64,000 nt of DNA from Hippophae tibetana. Taxonomy: Eukaryota; Streptophyta; Magnoliopsida; Rosales; Elaeagnaceae. The notes below the pieces were generated by a model, which was not told the DNA's origin, made no database searches, and was given only the letters and a program-made list of their open reading frames with translations. The position numbers and the translations under genes were made by a program. This document shows, one piece after another, positions 35,780 to 47,400 of this stretch (position 1 is its first letter; every line of letters starts with the position of its first letter). The stretch is taken from contig CM072802.1 in NCBI GenBank assembly GCA_037013495.1, forward strand, positions 49,651,275-49,715,274, given 5' to 3'.

Positions 35780-36348
35780 TGGAAAATTGGAATGAAAGAG
35801 GAAATTGATGCATTAACAAAAAACCATACTTGGGATCGATTTCTCTCCCTCCTAGTCAGTTTGTAGTTGGTTGTAAGTGGATCTATAAGATCAAGACTCA
35901 CTCTGATGGGTCCATCGAGCGTTACAAGGCTCATCTTATTGCAAAAGGTTTTACACAAGAGTATGAGATTGATTATGAAGAGACTTTTGCTTCAATGACT
36001 CGTATCTCCTCTGTTCGTGCCCTCTTAGCTGTTGACACTGCTAGTAAATGGGATCTTTTTTAGATGGATGTTAAAAATTCCTTCCTTAATGGGGATCTTC
36101 ATGAAGACTTCTATATGCAACCTTCTCTTGGTCTTTTTGTTGAAACAAACAAGGTTTGTCGCCTTCGACATGCACTTTATGGCCTTAAAAAAACTCTATG
36201 AGCTTGGTTTACCATGTTCAGCTCCACCATCTTTCACTTCTGTTACATTTCCAGTCCTTATGATTCTGCCTTATTTCTTCATCACAATGATAAAGGCACC
36301 ATTTTGCTTCTCCTATATGTGGATGATATGATCATAATTGCTGATTAC
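35780..36348 (+). pseudogene. Reverse transcriptase of the plus-strand copia element, truncated
   Basis: It reads VGCKWIYKIKTHSDGSIERY, then KAHLIAKGFTQEYEIDYEET, then a stop followed by MDVKNSFLNGDLHEDFYMQP, RHALYGLKKTL, and the catalytic LLLYVDDMII (about 36306-36336). Seven codons after YVDDM the sequence switches abruptly to foreign repeat DNA. About 70 residues that normally connect RT to RNase H are missing. Confidence 0.85.
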
Positions 36349-36630
36349 TGATGAGTGCTCAAAAAACACTAAAATTATTATGATTTTATGCACATTAATT
36401 GATTAAAAATATATATATTTATATGATTTTATCATATATTTATATAAATTTTTCTTTTTCGGAATCACGGGTATTTTTATTGTTTTTCAGGTATTTTCGC
36501 TTAAAAACGTAACTTAAAGACTCAAAGAGGAATACTGGAGGCAATACATCACAAATATATTAATAAATAAATGAGAAAAGGTCAACAAATATGGAAAAAT
36601 TGGACAAAATGGGTCAAAAAGGTCAAAAAG
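36349..36630 (+). repeat. LTR-fragment filler inside the copia pol
   Basis: TGATGAGTGCTC to GGTCAAAAAG is a third copy of the left arm plus spacer of the foldback at 23580-23859. It shares TTTTTCGGAATCACGGGTAT and ACTCAAAGAGGAATACTGG. It ends exactly where the foldback spacer ends. The copia reading resumes at once with DSKTIDTPVEHN. No target duplication is visible and about 200 bp of copia is missing, so this is a replacement rather than a clean insertion. Confidence 0.85.
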
Positions 36631-37383
36631 GATAGCAAGACTATTGACACTCCAGTTGAACATAATGCGCATTTGACACCCTCAGGAGGGGGGAACTATT
36701 GTCTAATCCTTCTCTTTACAGATGATTGGTTTGCAGCCTAGTTTATCTCACAGTTACTCTTCCAGCCATTTCTTATGTTGTTCATCAGGTGAGCTAGTAT
36801 CTGTCTGCTCCACGATCGACTCACTATGCTACTATTTTCCACATTCTACGATACTTGAAGGGCACTCTCTTCCATTGCCTTTTCTACTCAGCTCAGTCTC
36901 CTCTTGTACTCTGTGCATTCTCTGATGTTGATTGGGTATGAGATCCCATTGATCTCAGGTCCACTACAAGTTATTTCTTTCTCCTTTGTTCTTCTTTGAT
37001 TTTTTGGCGAAGTAAAAAACAAACTTTCGTGGCCCACTCCAATATTGAAGCAAAATATCGTCTTCTTGCTAATACTACATCTGAGCTCCTTTGGCTATAA
37101 TGGTTTCTTAAGGATTTAGGTGTGTCCACATCCTCTGCTAGTCCTCTTTATTGTGACAATCAGAGTGTCATTCATATTGCTCATAATGATATCTTTCATG
37201 AATGGACTAAACACATCAAGATTGATTATCATTTTATTTGTTCTCATCTTGTCCATAATGCTCTCAAGTTTTTCTCCATCTCCTCTAAAGATCAACTTGC
37301 AAATATCTTCACCAAGGCATTTCCTAAGAGACGCACTCGTGATTTGGTTGACAACTTCAAGCTGGTCTCACATCCACCTTGAG
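36631..37383 (+). pseudogene. RNase H of the plus-strand copia element
   Basis: It reads DSKTIDTPVE, HILRYLKGTLFH, FSDVDWV, RSTTSYFF, WRSKKQTFVAHSNIEAKYR, then LYCDNQSVIHIAHNDIFHEW, TKHIKIDYHFI, and DQLANIFTKAFPKRR. This is the complete copia RNase H order, with acidic residues in DVDW and in the EAKYR and CDNQS motifs, but spread over frames with stops. The last frame (37122-37382) is still open to a terminal TGA. Confidence 0.85.
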
Positions 37384-37395
37384 TTTGAAGAGGAT
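37384..37395 (+). promoter_or_regulatory. Polypurine tract of the plus-strand copia element
   Basis: TTTGAAGAGGAT lies immediately before the 3' LTR start TGTTAATG. Confidence 0.6.
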
Positions 37396-37530
37396 TGTTA
37401 ATGTATAATATGTTATGGGCTTTAGGCCTAGCCAATTTACTTGTAACACACACATATACTTCCTACATAAAGGCACACATGTATATTCCTTAATCACAAA
37501 ATACAATACAATCATTCAGTATTTCTAACA
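37396..37530 (+). repeat. 3' LTR of the plus-strand copia element
   Basis: It runs TGTTAATGTATAATATG...TATTTCTAACA and pairs with 32469-32602, followed by CATTG (target duplication with one mismatch). Confidence 0.9.
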
Positions 37531-37535
37531 CATTG

Positions 37536-40500
37536 ATTATGAGGTTGTTCATCAAGTGATAAAAGTCATCAAAAGTTTTTTGAAATTCTAGAAATACTTT
37601 AGGTTTATTCTTTCTTAATTTATAAGATTTCTTCTATTATCATTTTCAAAACTCTTTTTTAACTGATATTTTAACGTATCATCGTAAAGTCAAATTTAGA
37701 AACTTAGGAGGCATACAATGATTCTAAACTAAATGGAGTGGGTTTGGATGATTCCTTGCCTTGTAAAATGGTAAGAGATGATCTTTATAATAGAAATAGG
37801 AACTGCAACTTATCCACTTTGTCTTTACTAAATTAATGCTTAGAAAATAGGAATAAAAGATAGAAAGAGTGTAACGTTATATGTGAGCTATTAGGCATGA
37901 TAAACATGCTTCAATAGACGTTGAATCTTCTACTTTACGTGCAAGTAATATTATGAATAAACCATGGACTTATTGGGGATGTATTATTCATAATACTATA
38001 TTTAATTGTTGGGATCTACTTCTATTATATACTTCAATGATTCTAGGTTAGAAGGATTTTAGGTTGTGCTTTGTAACATATGATAAATAGCCTTATTGAG
38101 TAACCTTTGCACATAATACATTTTGTTCCCCCTGTAGTTCTCATAATATTTCACATCATGAAGTGCATCTCTTTGCCTCTTACAGGCCATGATAGACAAT
38201 CATTCCCCTCGTTGCAAGACATCTTCTCTTTTGGTAAGTGTTTCTTGAAGAGCAACTACACTACTGGTTGCTTAGATGTTAATTCCTATGAAGCTTGAGA
38301 TTAATATTCCTTGAAGAATTTTTCTTATATGGGTTGATATTTGAACCAGAGGATAATCTCAATAAATAATATTATGGCGCTTGGTTTTGTTTGCAACTTA
38401 TTATAGCTTCTAAAATTGTACACTTTGTAATATATAATTTTGATACAGCACCATAATTAATGATAGAAAATTTTTATACTTTACTAAAATGGTGCATATG
38501 AATATTTGTAATAATATTTGATGTCTTTATTTTATTTTATTTTTTCAAAAAATGCCAGCCTAAGAAGGCATCTTAAGTGTCCTCATTAACAATAATAAAG
38601 ATGTTTCAATGGCTTTTTTCAAAGTTAAAGAGAGCACTTGAAACGCCCTTTATAGTAATACAAAGAGGGCACTTATCAATTCATATTTCTTTGACAGCAC
38701 CTGAAAAATATGAATAAATTTTTGGTTCAACAAGGTATAATTCATTTATATTCATGAAAGGTCTAGAATTCGAGTTTTGTGTGAGTAATATAGTTATTTT
38801 TAATTTTTTAATAAATTAAAAGTACAAAAATTAAAAAAATTAGTTTGAAAATTAGGATAATAGCTTGTTTTCCTATTTCTAATTAAGTGTTGTTTTTGAA
38901 TTACTTAATTATGAAAGTCCTTTCAATAAGACATATTTCTCGAATTTTAAATCTCCTATTTAAGTAATATGTTTAAACCATACCACCATATATCATTTTA
39001 CATTAAAAAAATAGTTATTTATGATTAACTGGGAATGTCTATAATCATTTTTTTTGTGCTTAAGCATTTTTTTTTGGTCATTCTTCACAATAAATATCAA
39101 AATTACTAAGATAAAAAATCAAGCTTATTTATTTGTAAAGAGGAACACATTTTTAGCCACATCTAATAAAGAGACCAACATTTTTTTAAAAATTATTAAA
39201 AATTAAATGGTACTTAGGTGTGATACGAATCTACAAATTAAAGAGAATTAATTTAAAAAAACAATGCATATCAATATGTTTATCTAATAATGTTAACAAT
39301 GTAACTGTTGTATATCTACTTAGCGAAAAAATTGAAAAAGTCTCACATTGATTAGAAATGAAGGTAATTGTTGTATTTTAGACTAAAAATAAAGCCCTTC
39401 CTCTACTTCTAAAGCATCCTAAAGTTCATCAATTTAGAGATAGTAGAATTAGTCAACGACGTCCGAAGACATATGTAACATTTATATCGAAACTTGTTAA
39501 ATTTTTATTGTTTTTATTTTTCTACTTTAATACTTATATTTTAGTTTTTTTTAATATTATATTTCCAATAATATTATTTTATCGGGTTAGTTTAAGTTAT
39601 ATTTATTTAAATCATAAATAAATAATAACTATTTATAATAGAAAAAATATACCCGACTTTTAACATATTTAAAATCATCTTACTTTTACAATACGAAAAC
39701 CTACAACCGAGCCACAATTAATTCATATTTAAAATATTGAATAAAAGCACATTACTATCCAACAAGTTACTTAAGAGTTACGTTACAAATACAATACAAA
39801 CCACGACATTTAAAAATACTATATTTTCCACAAATTGATACAACTATTCTCACAAATTAACATTCATAATAATACAGTTACTATTACATGATGAAGATGA
39901 TTCCAGCAACCATCAGTAAGTAAATGAAAAATGAAAGAACCCCTGACCATTATGCTTTATCATAATACTGACTGAGAGAAAATGAGATGACTCCAGCAAT
40001 GATCAGTAAGGAAGTCGTTATTACTGCATGAAATGATTTAAATTATAAAAATGAAATGGACAACAAAATAACACAATCCAACGATTTGACATTCTTTACT
40101 ACATTGGTACTTATCTTTCATTTTTTTTTCAATCACATGCATTTTTTTTAACTTGGTTTTAGTTGTGGAAAACATTTTGTGGGATACGTTATAAGTTGCA
40201 TATTTGGTGGCATAAATGGTGTTTATGAAAATGAATACATTTTCTTTTTTTTAATTAATAAATACCCTTGATTTTTTTAAAATATTAAAAAAGTGGTGGA
40301 TTTTTAAATTTGTAAATCTTGATTAAAAAATATTTTAAATCTGAGTAATAATTTTTGTCAAATTTTGAAATGCAAAAACTAATAAAATAATTTTGGTAGG
40401 GAAAGAAAATTAGTAATAGGGTTGGTGTTGTGAATGAATTTGAGTCTAAAAAATAAACTAGAATAATAACTTAAAATCTACCCTTCAATTTTCCTTTAAT

Positions 40501-41280
40501 GAACATGAACTTAATAATAAAACAAACCTATTATATATGTATTTAAAAAAAATTATATTCATATTTATACCTATACACTTCATATAATATGTCATGTGTT
40601 ATAATTATTTTAAAAATTTAAAAGAAAATTTATTTTTCTAAATAATAATATAGAATCATGCCACGATGTATACAAAAGCAATTACAATAGTTATCATTCC
40701 ACATGTTAATATAATACAATTGCCTAGTCTTTTCTTTTCATCGAGAGTTAGGAAACCTGAAGGATTCATTTAGGTGAGTGTTAACTATACTTTTAATCTA
40801 TTAATTTTATCACCTTTAATTAACAACATTTTCCATTCATTTACTTTTCATATTTAATTTTCACATTTAGTTAAAATTTAAAAATCAAATTAAATTGTAC
40901 CGTAACAATCAAAATTAAAATGTTAAAATTTGTTTTTTTAATTATTTAGTCCATTAATTTTAAAATTTTAATATATATTTTTTTATTTTTAAATTTAAAT
41001 TTAGATTAAAATTGATGAATGTGAGAAGTAGAGGAAAAATTACAAATTTTTTTATTAAGGGACCAAAATATTAAAAGTTATAAAATTAATTTTAAAAAAA
41101 AGTACAATTCATCCTTTAAGTTATCAAACATGAAACCAAGCAAAATATATACATCACAATACTTGCATTATTTTAAGTTTTACCATAATTTATTTTTATT
41201 ATAAAACATCAGTGAATATGTAAAGAAATTAATGAGAATTATTTAAATAATGATTGTGAAATTAAGTCAAGAACAAAGAA
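37536..41280. other. AT-rich spacer between copia and the CNL gene
   Basis: No gene is recognised. A block at 37710-37770 has coding-like composition and ends before a GTAAGA, but no family is apparent. At 39890-40015 there is an imperfect duplication (GATGATTCCAGCAACCATCA and GATGACTCCAGCAATGATCA, about 95 bp apart). The rest is very AT-rich. Confidence 0.45.
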
Positions 41281-41289
41281 GTCGAATTC

Positions 41290-41295
41290 TTTATT
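41290..41295 (-). terminator. Polyadenylation signal AATAAA of the CNL gene
   Basis: The minus strand reads GAAGAATAAAGAATT about 100 bp after the TAA stop (41392-41394), a normal distance for a plant 3' end. Confidence 0.55.
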
Positions 41296-41391
41296 CTTCA
41301 GACTTTTCTGGAGGAAAACAGCTATAGAAAGAAAAATTACACACTACTCGGAATGGAATAATTAATAGGAGGCTCAGTTCATATAAAAAGC

Positions 41392-41487
41392 TTACCAAGG
41401 AGATGAGCTTTCAAAGATCATTCTACGCCTTTCCATTTCCTCTGGATCAACATACAGCAAGCCACTTTTCAGAACATTCCTATATAT
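41392..41487 (-). other. CNL exon 5: C-terminal exon
   Basis: This is 96 bp, 31 codons plus TAA. The acceptor is TTTCAATAG|ATATATAGG. Joined to exon 4 it continues in frame as DWT-IYRNVLKSGLLYVDPEE and ends FESSSPW. The uninterrupted frame and hydrophilic composition support it, and the exon is too short to appear as a long ORF. Confidence 0.72.
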
Positions 41488-44400
41488 CTATTGAAATAAA
41501 GAAAGAATACCTAAGTCAAATGTTATTTATTTAAATATATAAATAGGATGTAATAAAGTGGAGATTTGTAATAAACTTGTGACTATATATCAATTAATCC
41601 TCCCCCATAAATTTTAAAAAGAAAAAATGGATGTCTTGAAGAATGATTTAGTTTTTTTTTTTTGTAAATTCATGAAAAGAATCTTTAACAAAAATAAAAT
41701 AGGTTTACCGTCCAATCATCATCATAAAAGTTATCGGCTTCTTTATGGATCCAAGAAACATTAAAATCTTGTACTGGCAGTACTGTCTGATCATCAACAA
41801 CATCTCGTTGATTTAGGAGGGACGGCTCTGGATTTGAATGGCTTTGGACAATTAAACATCTTGCTGATTTGTTATCTGTAGGGACTCCCTCGTTAGATAT
41901 TTTCAACTCGATGTTGCAGTCTCTCACGTACAAAGTCTTTAAGGATGGTACTTTGACACAACAATGATCATTTCCAGAGCACAAAGCTCCCAAACTTGGT
42001 AGAGATTTGAATTCCAAGTACCATAGTTTTTCAAAGACAATCTCAATATTATTCCCATCATCCTCATCATCGTCTCCGTCACTACTTTCCATGATTACTC
42101 TCATTCTTCTACAATCACAAACTATCATGCTTTTGAGTTGGGTTAAGCTTTTAGCAACTGGATAAGTCACTAAATATTCCAATCCATGACAATTAAACAC
42201 AGTCAACATTGTCAGATTTTGGAAGGATATTGCAGAGGATACTATGTTCTTTAACCTGTCACATTCAAACACATGCAGAAATTCCAGATTTGGTAAAACT
42301 GATGCAGTTTGAGAGTTTTCCTTCCATAAATTTGTCAGACAAGGCATTTTCCCAATGACCAAACCTTTTAGATGTGGGAGGGTCCCAAATTCTTGTTCAA
42401 TATCAGCATCCACAAATATTTCTGAAAACAAAGCTCTGCTTAGACGTAGTCCTTCAAAACTACCATGGAAATACCGAAAGCAGTTGGTGAGAAAAATATT
42501 GGAAGAGTTGACGTTGTTACAAGCAAAGAAAAATTCTTTCACTTTGCTCAAACAAGCCGCTGTAGTTGGATCATCACACACCTCCATGGAAGCACTCAAG
42601 CCCAACTTTTTCAAATTAGGGAACGATCCCTGAAATATATAAATACATAATGAAGATCATCATATCGGGAAGCCTACGTCAATTCTATTATCTAATTTGC
42701 TCATCTCCAATTTCAAATGTAATAAAATAATTTTAGACACACAAATTAAGTAAAATTTAGAATAAATAATTTTAAATTTATTAATATTAGATCTAAAAAA
42801 GTAAAGAAACTACTTTATTATACCCATTATAATATATTTTAACGGTAACTTACAAATTGAATAAAAATATAAACACTCAAATAGAAAACTCTTAATTCAC
42901 ACTTAATCTAAGAATACAAAGATTTATTTGTTTTTGATGGAATGATTAAACCAAATGAAAGATAGGCTATTTATAGTCCTCATTCTGTAATCTACACCAT
43001 ATAAATATAAAACTAAGAAATAATCCTAGGAACACAAATATTATCTACACACTTATATTTTCTACAACCTTCAACCACTTCATTTATTTTTCTACTTTCT
43101 ACAACCACTTCATTTATTCTCTACTTCCTACAACCACTTCATTTATTTCTCTACTTCCTACAACTACTTCATTTATTTCTCTACTTCCTTCAACTACTTC
43201 ATTTATTTCTCTACTTCCTTCAACCACTTCATTTATTTCTCTACTTCTTTCAACCACTTCATTTATTTCTTTACATCTTTAATTATTATGTTGGTGTTGA
43301 TTTTCAACATATACAATACAACGATGATATGTACATAAGTAAGTAACCTTCAAAACTTATGCTAGTTCTACTCTTACATAGGTTATCAATTATGTACTAC
43401 TTATCTAGCAAGAAAATAAAATAAGAAGAATATAAGGATAAAAATTGGTAAGGATTATTATTCTTACTAACCTTTTCTATTAGAAAGAGAGGTTGTTTTA
43501 TTGGAGTACATGGATTATCCATGTTACATTTTTCTTGGAAGCTTGAATATTCTTTGGCCAAAATTTGTACTTTGTTATTGTTGTGTCCCAAAATAACTTT
43601 TAAATGTGTGAGTGATGGCCACTTGGAAGAGTGCATTCCTCCGTAAAAACTTCTAAGTTGAGGTAGATAAAGAAATTCCACAAATTTTACTTTTGGGAAC
43701 TCAAACATAATAAGTTGATTAGTTTCGTGCTTCTCTTCCTTCTTCAAGATATCCTCTAGTACCCCACAATGCTCTACAATCAATTGTTCTAGTTCTTGAA
43801 GACTTCCAGCCAAGGAAGCTGGAATAACATTCTTTAAATTCGAACACCAACTTATTTGTATCAAATTTAGATTCGATAGGAATGCATGTTGATGCTTGAC
43901 AAATGCATTAACTCTTAAACATGATTCAATATTGACTTCTTTGAGTGCACAAAAAGAGTTGGGAGGGAGTTTATTGTGCCATATGTTTGTCACTTTATCC
44001 AACCGATCGATCTTCAAACGCCTTATATTAGGAAATTGTACCTGTGAATCAGACATTTATTTATTTTTATATTTATACTTAATTATAAATTGTTTGACAA
44101 AAATTTCTTTTTCAATGTACAAAATTAAAACACATATATAGATGCTAACAATACAAGCTTAAAAATTTACCATTCCATCAAATAATGAGTAGTCATGTGG
44201 AGGAGCAAGTCCCATTTGAAAGTTTGTATATTTATTTGTTGAGCTGAAATTTACAAGATTTGGAAGATCCACCAATCTCATGGATTCGAGCTTACCAAAC
44301 AGTTCATCCATCTTAATTACTGCACAGTCACTTTGGTTTAATGAAACTATATCTATCAAATTTAGACATTCCATAATTTCAAGATGCTTGAGATGCACCA

Positions 44401-47400
44401 TACTACTTGCCATAGATGAAGTTAGCAAGAATTTTAGGCTATGACATCTTGACACTTTCAATGTTTCCAAATTTTGAACCCAACCTGATGAGCTTGTTGA
44501 AAAATGGTCACCCCATAATACATTTGAAGGTATTGAGGACAGATACAAGGTCTCCAGACTCGGTAACAAAACCTACATTACAAAATTTGAACTTACATAG
44601 TTTAATCACACAAAAAAAAGAAACATACTAAACTAACATTTTCATGTACTCATTACAATATTTTTAGTTTATATGTAATAAACAGTGGATTTAGTATTTG
44701 TATTCAAGAAAAAAATTATATCACAATAAAAATAATACTAGTTAATTCTCAATAACTATTTTTTAAATTAAAAAATGTATTATATGTATCTCATTGATAA
44801 AAATTTGTTCAAAATGATCACATACACTATAAAATAATACTAATTACTTCTCAACAAGTGTTTATTTTTAATTGAAAAATATATTAGATATCAATGATAC
44901 TTGAGGCATTGTTGAAAATGTGTATGTTGAATAAAAAGATGAGACTACTTTTTCTCAAGTAGAAAATTTGTTCAAATAACCTTATACATTATAAAAAATA
45001 GTACTAGTCCAGTAAGTATTTCTTTTAATTGAAAAATATATCTTATTTTAGAAAAATTATGTTAAACTATTGAGTTTATAATGAGTAATTAAGTGTTTTA
45101 AAACAGATTTTTAAAATCTAAGTGAGATAATTAAAGTTCTATTTTATTCATATAATTTATCTATAATTTTATAAATACTATACATAAAATTTTATATATG
45201 GAGAGTCCTACTCACTCGTATGTACATCCACCCTATGCAATTAGCATGATAATACTTTAGATGTTAATTTATTTTTGAAGAGGTTGTTAACACGATAAAT
45301 ATGCAAAAAGTACCTTCATTGTCAAATTTTTATTATAACACTCCGTGAAATGCTGGTGATATTGCTAGATTTACTTTTATGTTGACAACACCATTGAAAA
45401 AATTTATAGTTTACTAATATAATCATTCATGTTTGATAAAATGACATAATTATATATTTACAATGACAAAAGGTATATTATTATGCTAATGTAACACTTA
45501 ATTGAAAATTCAAAAGTTTAGATAACAATTTCTCAAAATATATGATTTTTAAAGAGAGCGGTAATAGAAGTCATTTGTATCATTTAATTCTAAGATTATA
45601 AGTGATATCGTTTAATTTTGTAACTTTAAAAAAAGATGCTAATTAAGGATGAAACATATTATTTTAATAATTTTTAATTAAAATATTATTTTTTAAAGTA
45701 ATATTTTAATATTAAAATAATGTAATTTGTTCTTAATTAGACCCTCTAAAATAATATCTAATAAAAAGTCATTAAAATGATATGTTTTATTCTTAATTGA
45801 CCATTTTTCTAAAGATAAAAGATTAATTGATATCATTTATAATCTAAAGAACCAAATAGCACAAATGATATAACCTAAGAAACCTATATGATATTTTTTT
45901 CTCTTTTTTAAATGTGAAATTTGGAAATTTAAAAAAAAATACATTTTAAGTTCTACACTCATCACCACCTTTCAAGCCCACCTAACTCCACTGTAACACT
46001 AATTATCCACTTTTACAAAATAATAAAATAAGTTAATTGACAATTGAAAATGAATTAAAAAAATAGGATAAATATAAATGATTTTTTTATGATTATTTGT
46101 ATAGAAATGATCAAATTTATTACAACAAGATAAACAGTATATAAGTAAAAACAAAATGATAATTAAATATAAATTACAAAATGATATAAAGTTATAGTAG
46201 TAAATGAACTAATTAAATGTGCTTTATAAATACGATTATCAAGGTGAAATAAGAAATATACCTCTCTATTGAATAGTTGTAACTCATTTATCCTCGTTAA
46301 TGCATGGACATCTATCTCTTCAATTATCTCGCTGGAATCATGGCTCGTTTTTGGTAGCTTAGTAATCCTTGTTGATTTATCATTAACATATTTGTCTTTG
46401 GAGGGGAAACCCACAAGCATTGGAAGCCCTTCTAAAATCAATGATCTCATTTTATTGAATTCAATAATAACATCGGCTTTGTTTATCAAGTAATCATCGT
46501 TATAATCTTTTTCTCGTCCAACAATCTCTTCCATTATATTGCAATCCACCACCTCCATCTTTTCAAGTTTTGATAGGCATTTAGCAATGGAAAAAGATAG
46601 GAGTCTCTTCAAGTTATGACAACTTTGTACTTTAATACTTGTTAACTTTTTGAAAGGCTCATAGTTAAGATGGCCAGAGCAAAGATGTTCTATGCAAGGA
46701 AGGTCTTGAAGGACTAGTGTCTCCAAGCTGGGAAAGATATCAATATTGGAGTTGTTGGATCCAAATGAGGGTATGACATATCTAATTCCTGTATTATTTT
46801 GAATGTAGAGATGCTTCAAGTATTGAAAACCTTCACTTTCAAATTGACTAAAAACGTTATCCACACCCTCCATCTCATCAAAATACAAGCTTTCAGATAT
46901 CTTTAGTAGCCTTTTTAGACCTTTGTCTAGTTGACTACTTCCAATAAGCTTGATTTTCAACACATTGATTGAGGTTGTATGAGACACGTCTATCCAATCC
47001 CATGTATCACCAATGAGTATCTTAAAGTTCTCTAACTTATTGGAGAATAAGTTCATTGGAAGAAGGGAAGATTTTGGAATATGAATCTCCAATGTTGTTA
47101 GTTGAGATAACTTCTTCAACTCAGATAGGCTAGCATTACCTTCAGTTTCCCATCTATCGAAACTATTTCTCATTTTCAACTCTTCTAGTGATGTCAAGCT
47201 TGATAGAACATTAGGAGAAATTACTTCAAGTTCAAGACAATAACTCAAATCCAACCACCTTAGATGAGTCAACTGTCCAATTTCTTTAGGTAATTGTTTT
47301 ATTCTAGAAAATATTAAGCTAAGAATTTCAAGATTCTTTAACTGTCCAACTAGAGATATGTCTCCTAATTTAGAATTATCCAGACACAATGTTTTAAGAT

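Larger units (their letters stand above)
32469..37530 (+). mobile_element. Ty1/copia retrotransposon with short LTRs, degenerate
   Basis: This is a bounded insertion of about 5.06 kb. LTRs of 134 bp (32469-32602) and 135 bp (37396-37530) are flanked by a near-perfect target duplication (CACTG 32464-32468; CATTG 37531-37535). Order on the plus strand: LTR, tRNA-Met-type primer site, gag with zinc knuckle, protease, integrase, reverse transcriptase, RNase H, purine tract, LTR. This is the standard copia order. Stops and frameshifts occur in every domain. Between RT and RNase H a 282-bp foreign segment (36349-36630) has replaced roughly 200 bp of pol. Confidence 0.92.

Noticed and set aside
39330..39360. 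AGTCTCACATTGATTAG resembles the snRNA upstream element RTCCCACATCG
   Set aside because: There is no TATA at the fixed distance and no snRNA sequence downstream. Such words are common in plant repeats.
41685..41708. C-terminus VNLFYFC for the CNL protein by reading through the donor
   Set aside because: A good donor (ACG|GTAAAC) and an in-frame acceptor with a short terminal exon and poly-A signal make the spliced form more likely.
42355..42650. Plus-strand frames opposite CNL exon 4
   Set aside because: These are shadows of the minus-strand LRR exon. They lack motifs and extend past its splice site.
43081..43290. 30-bp direct repeats considered as a CRISPR array
   Set aside because: They are contiguous tandem copies without unique spacers, inside a plant intron.
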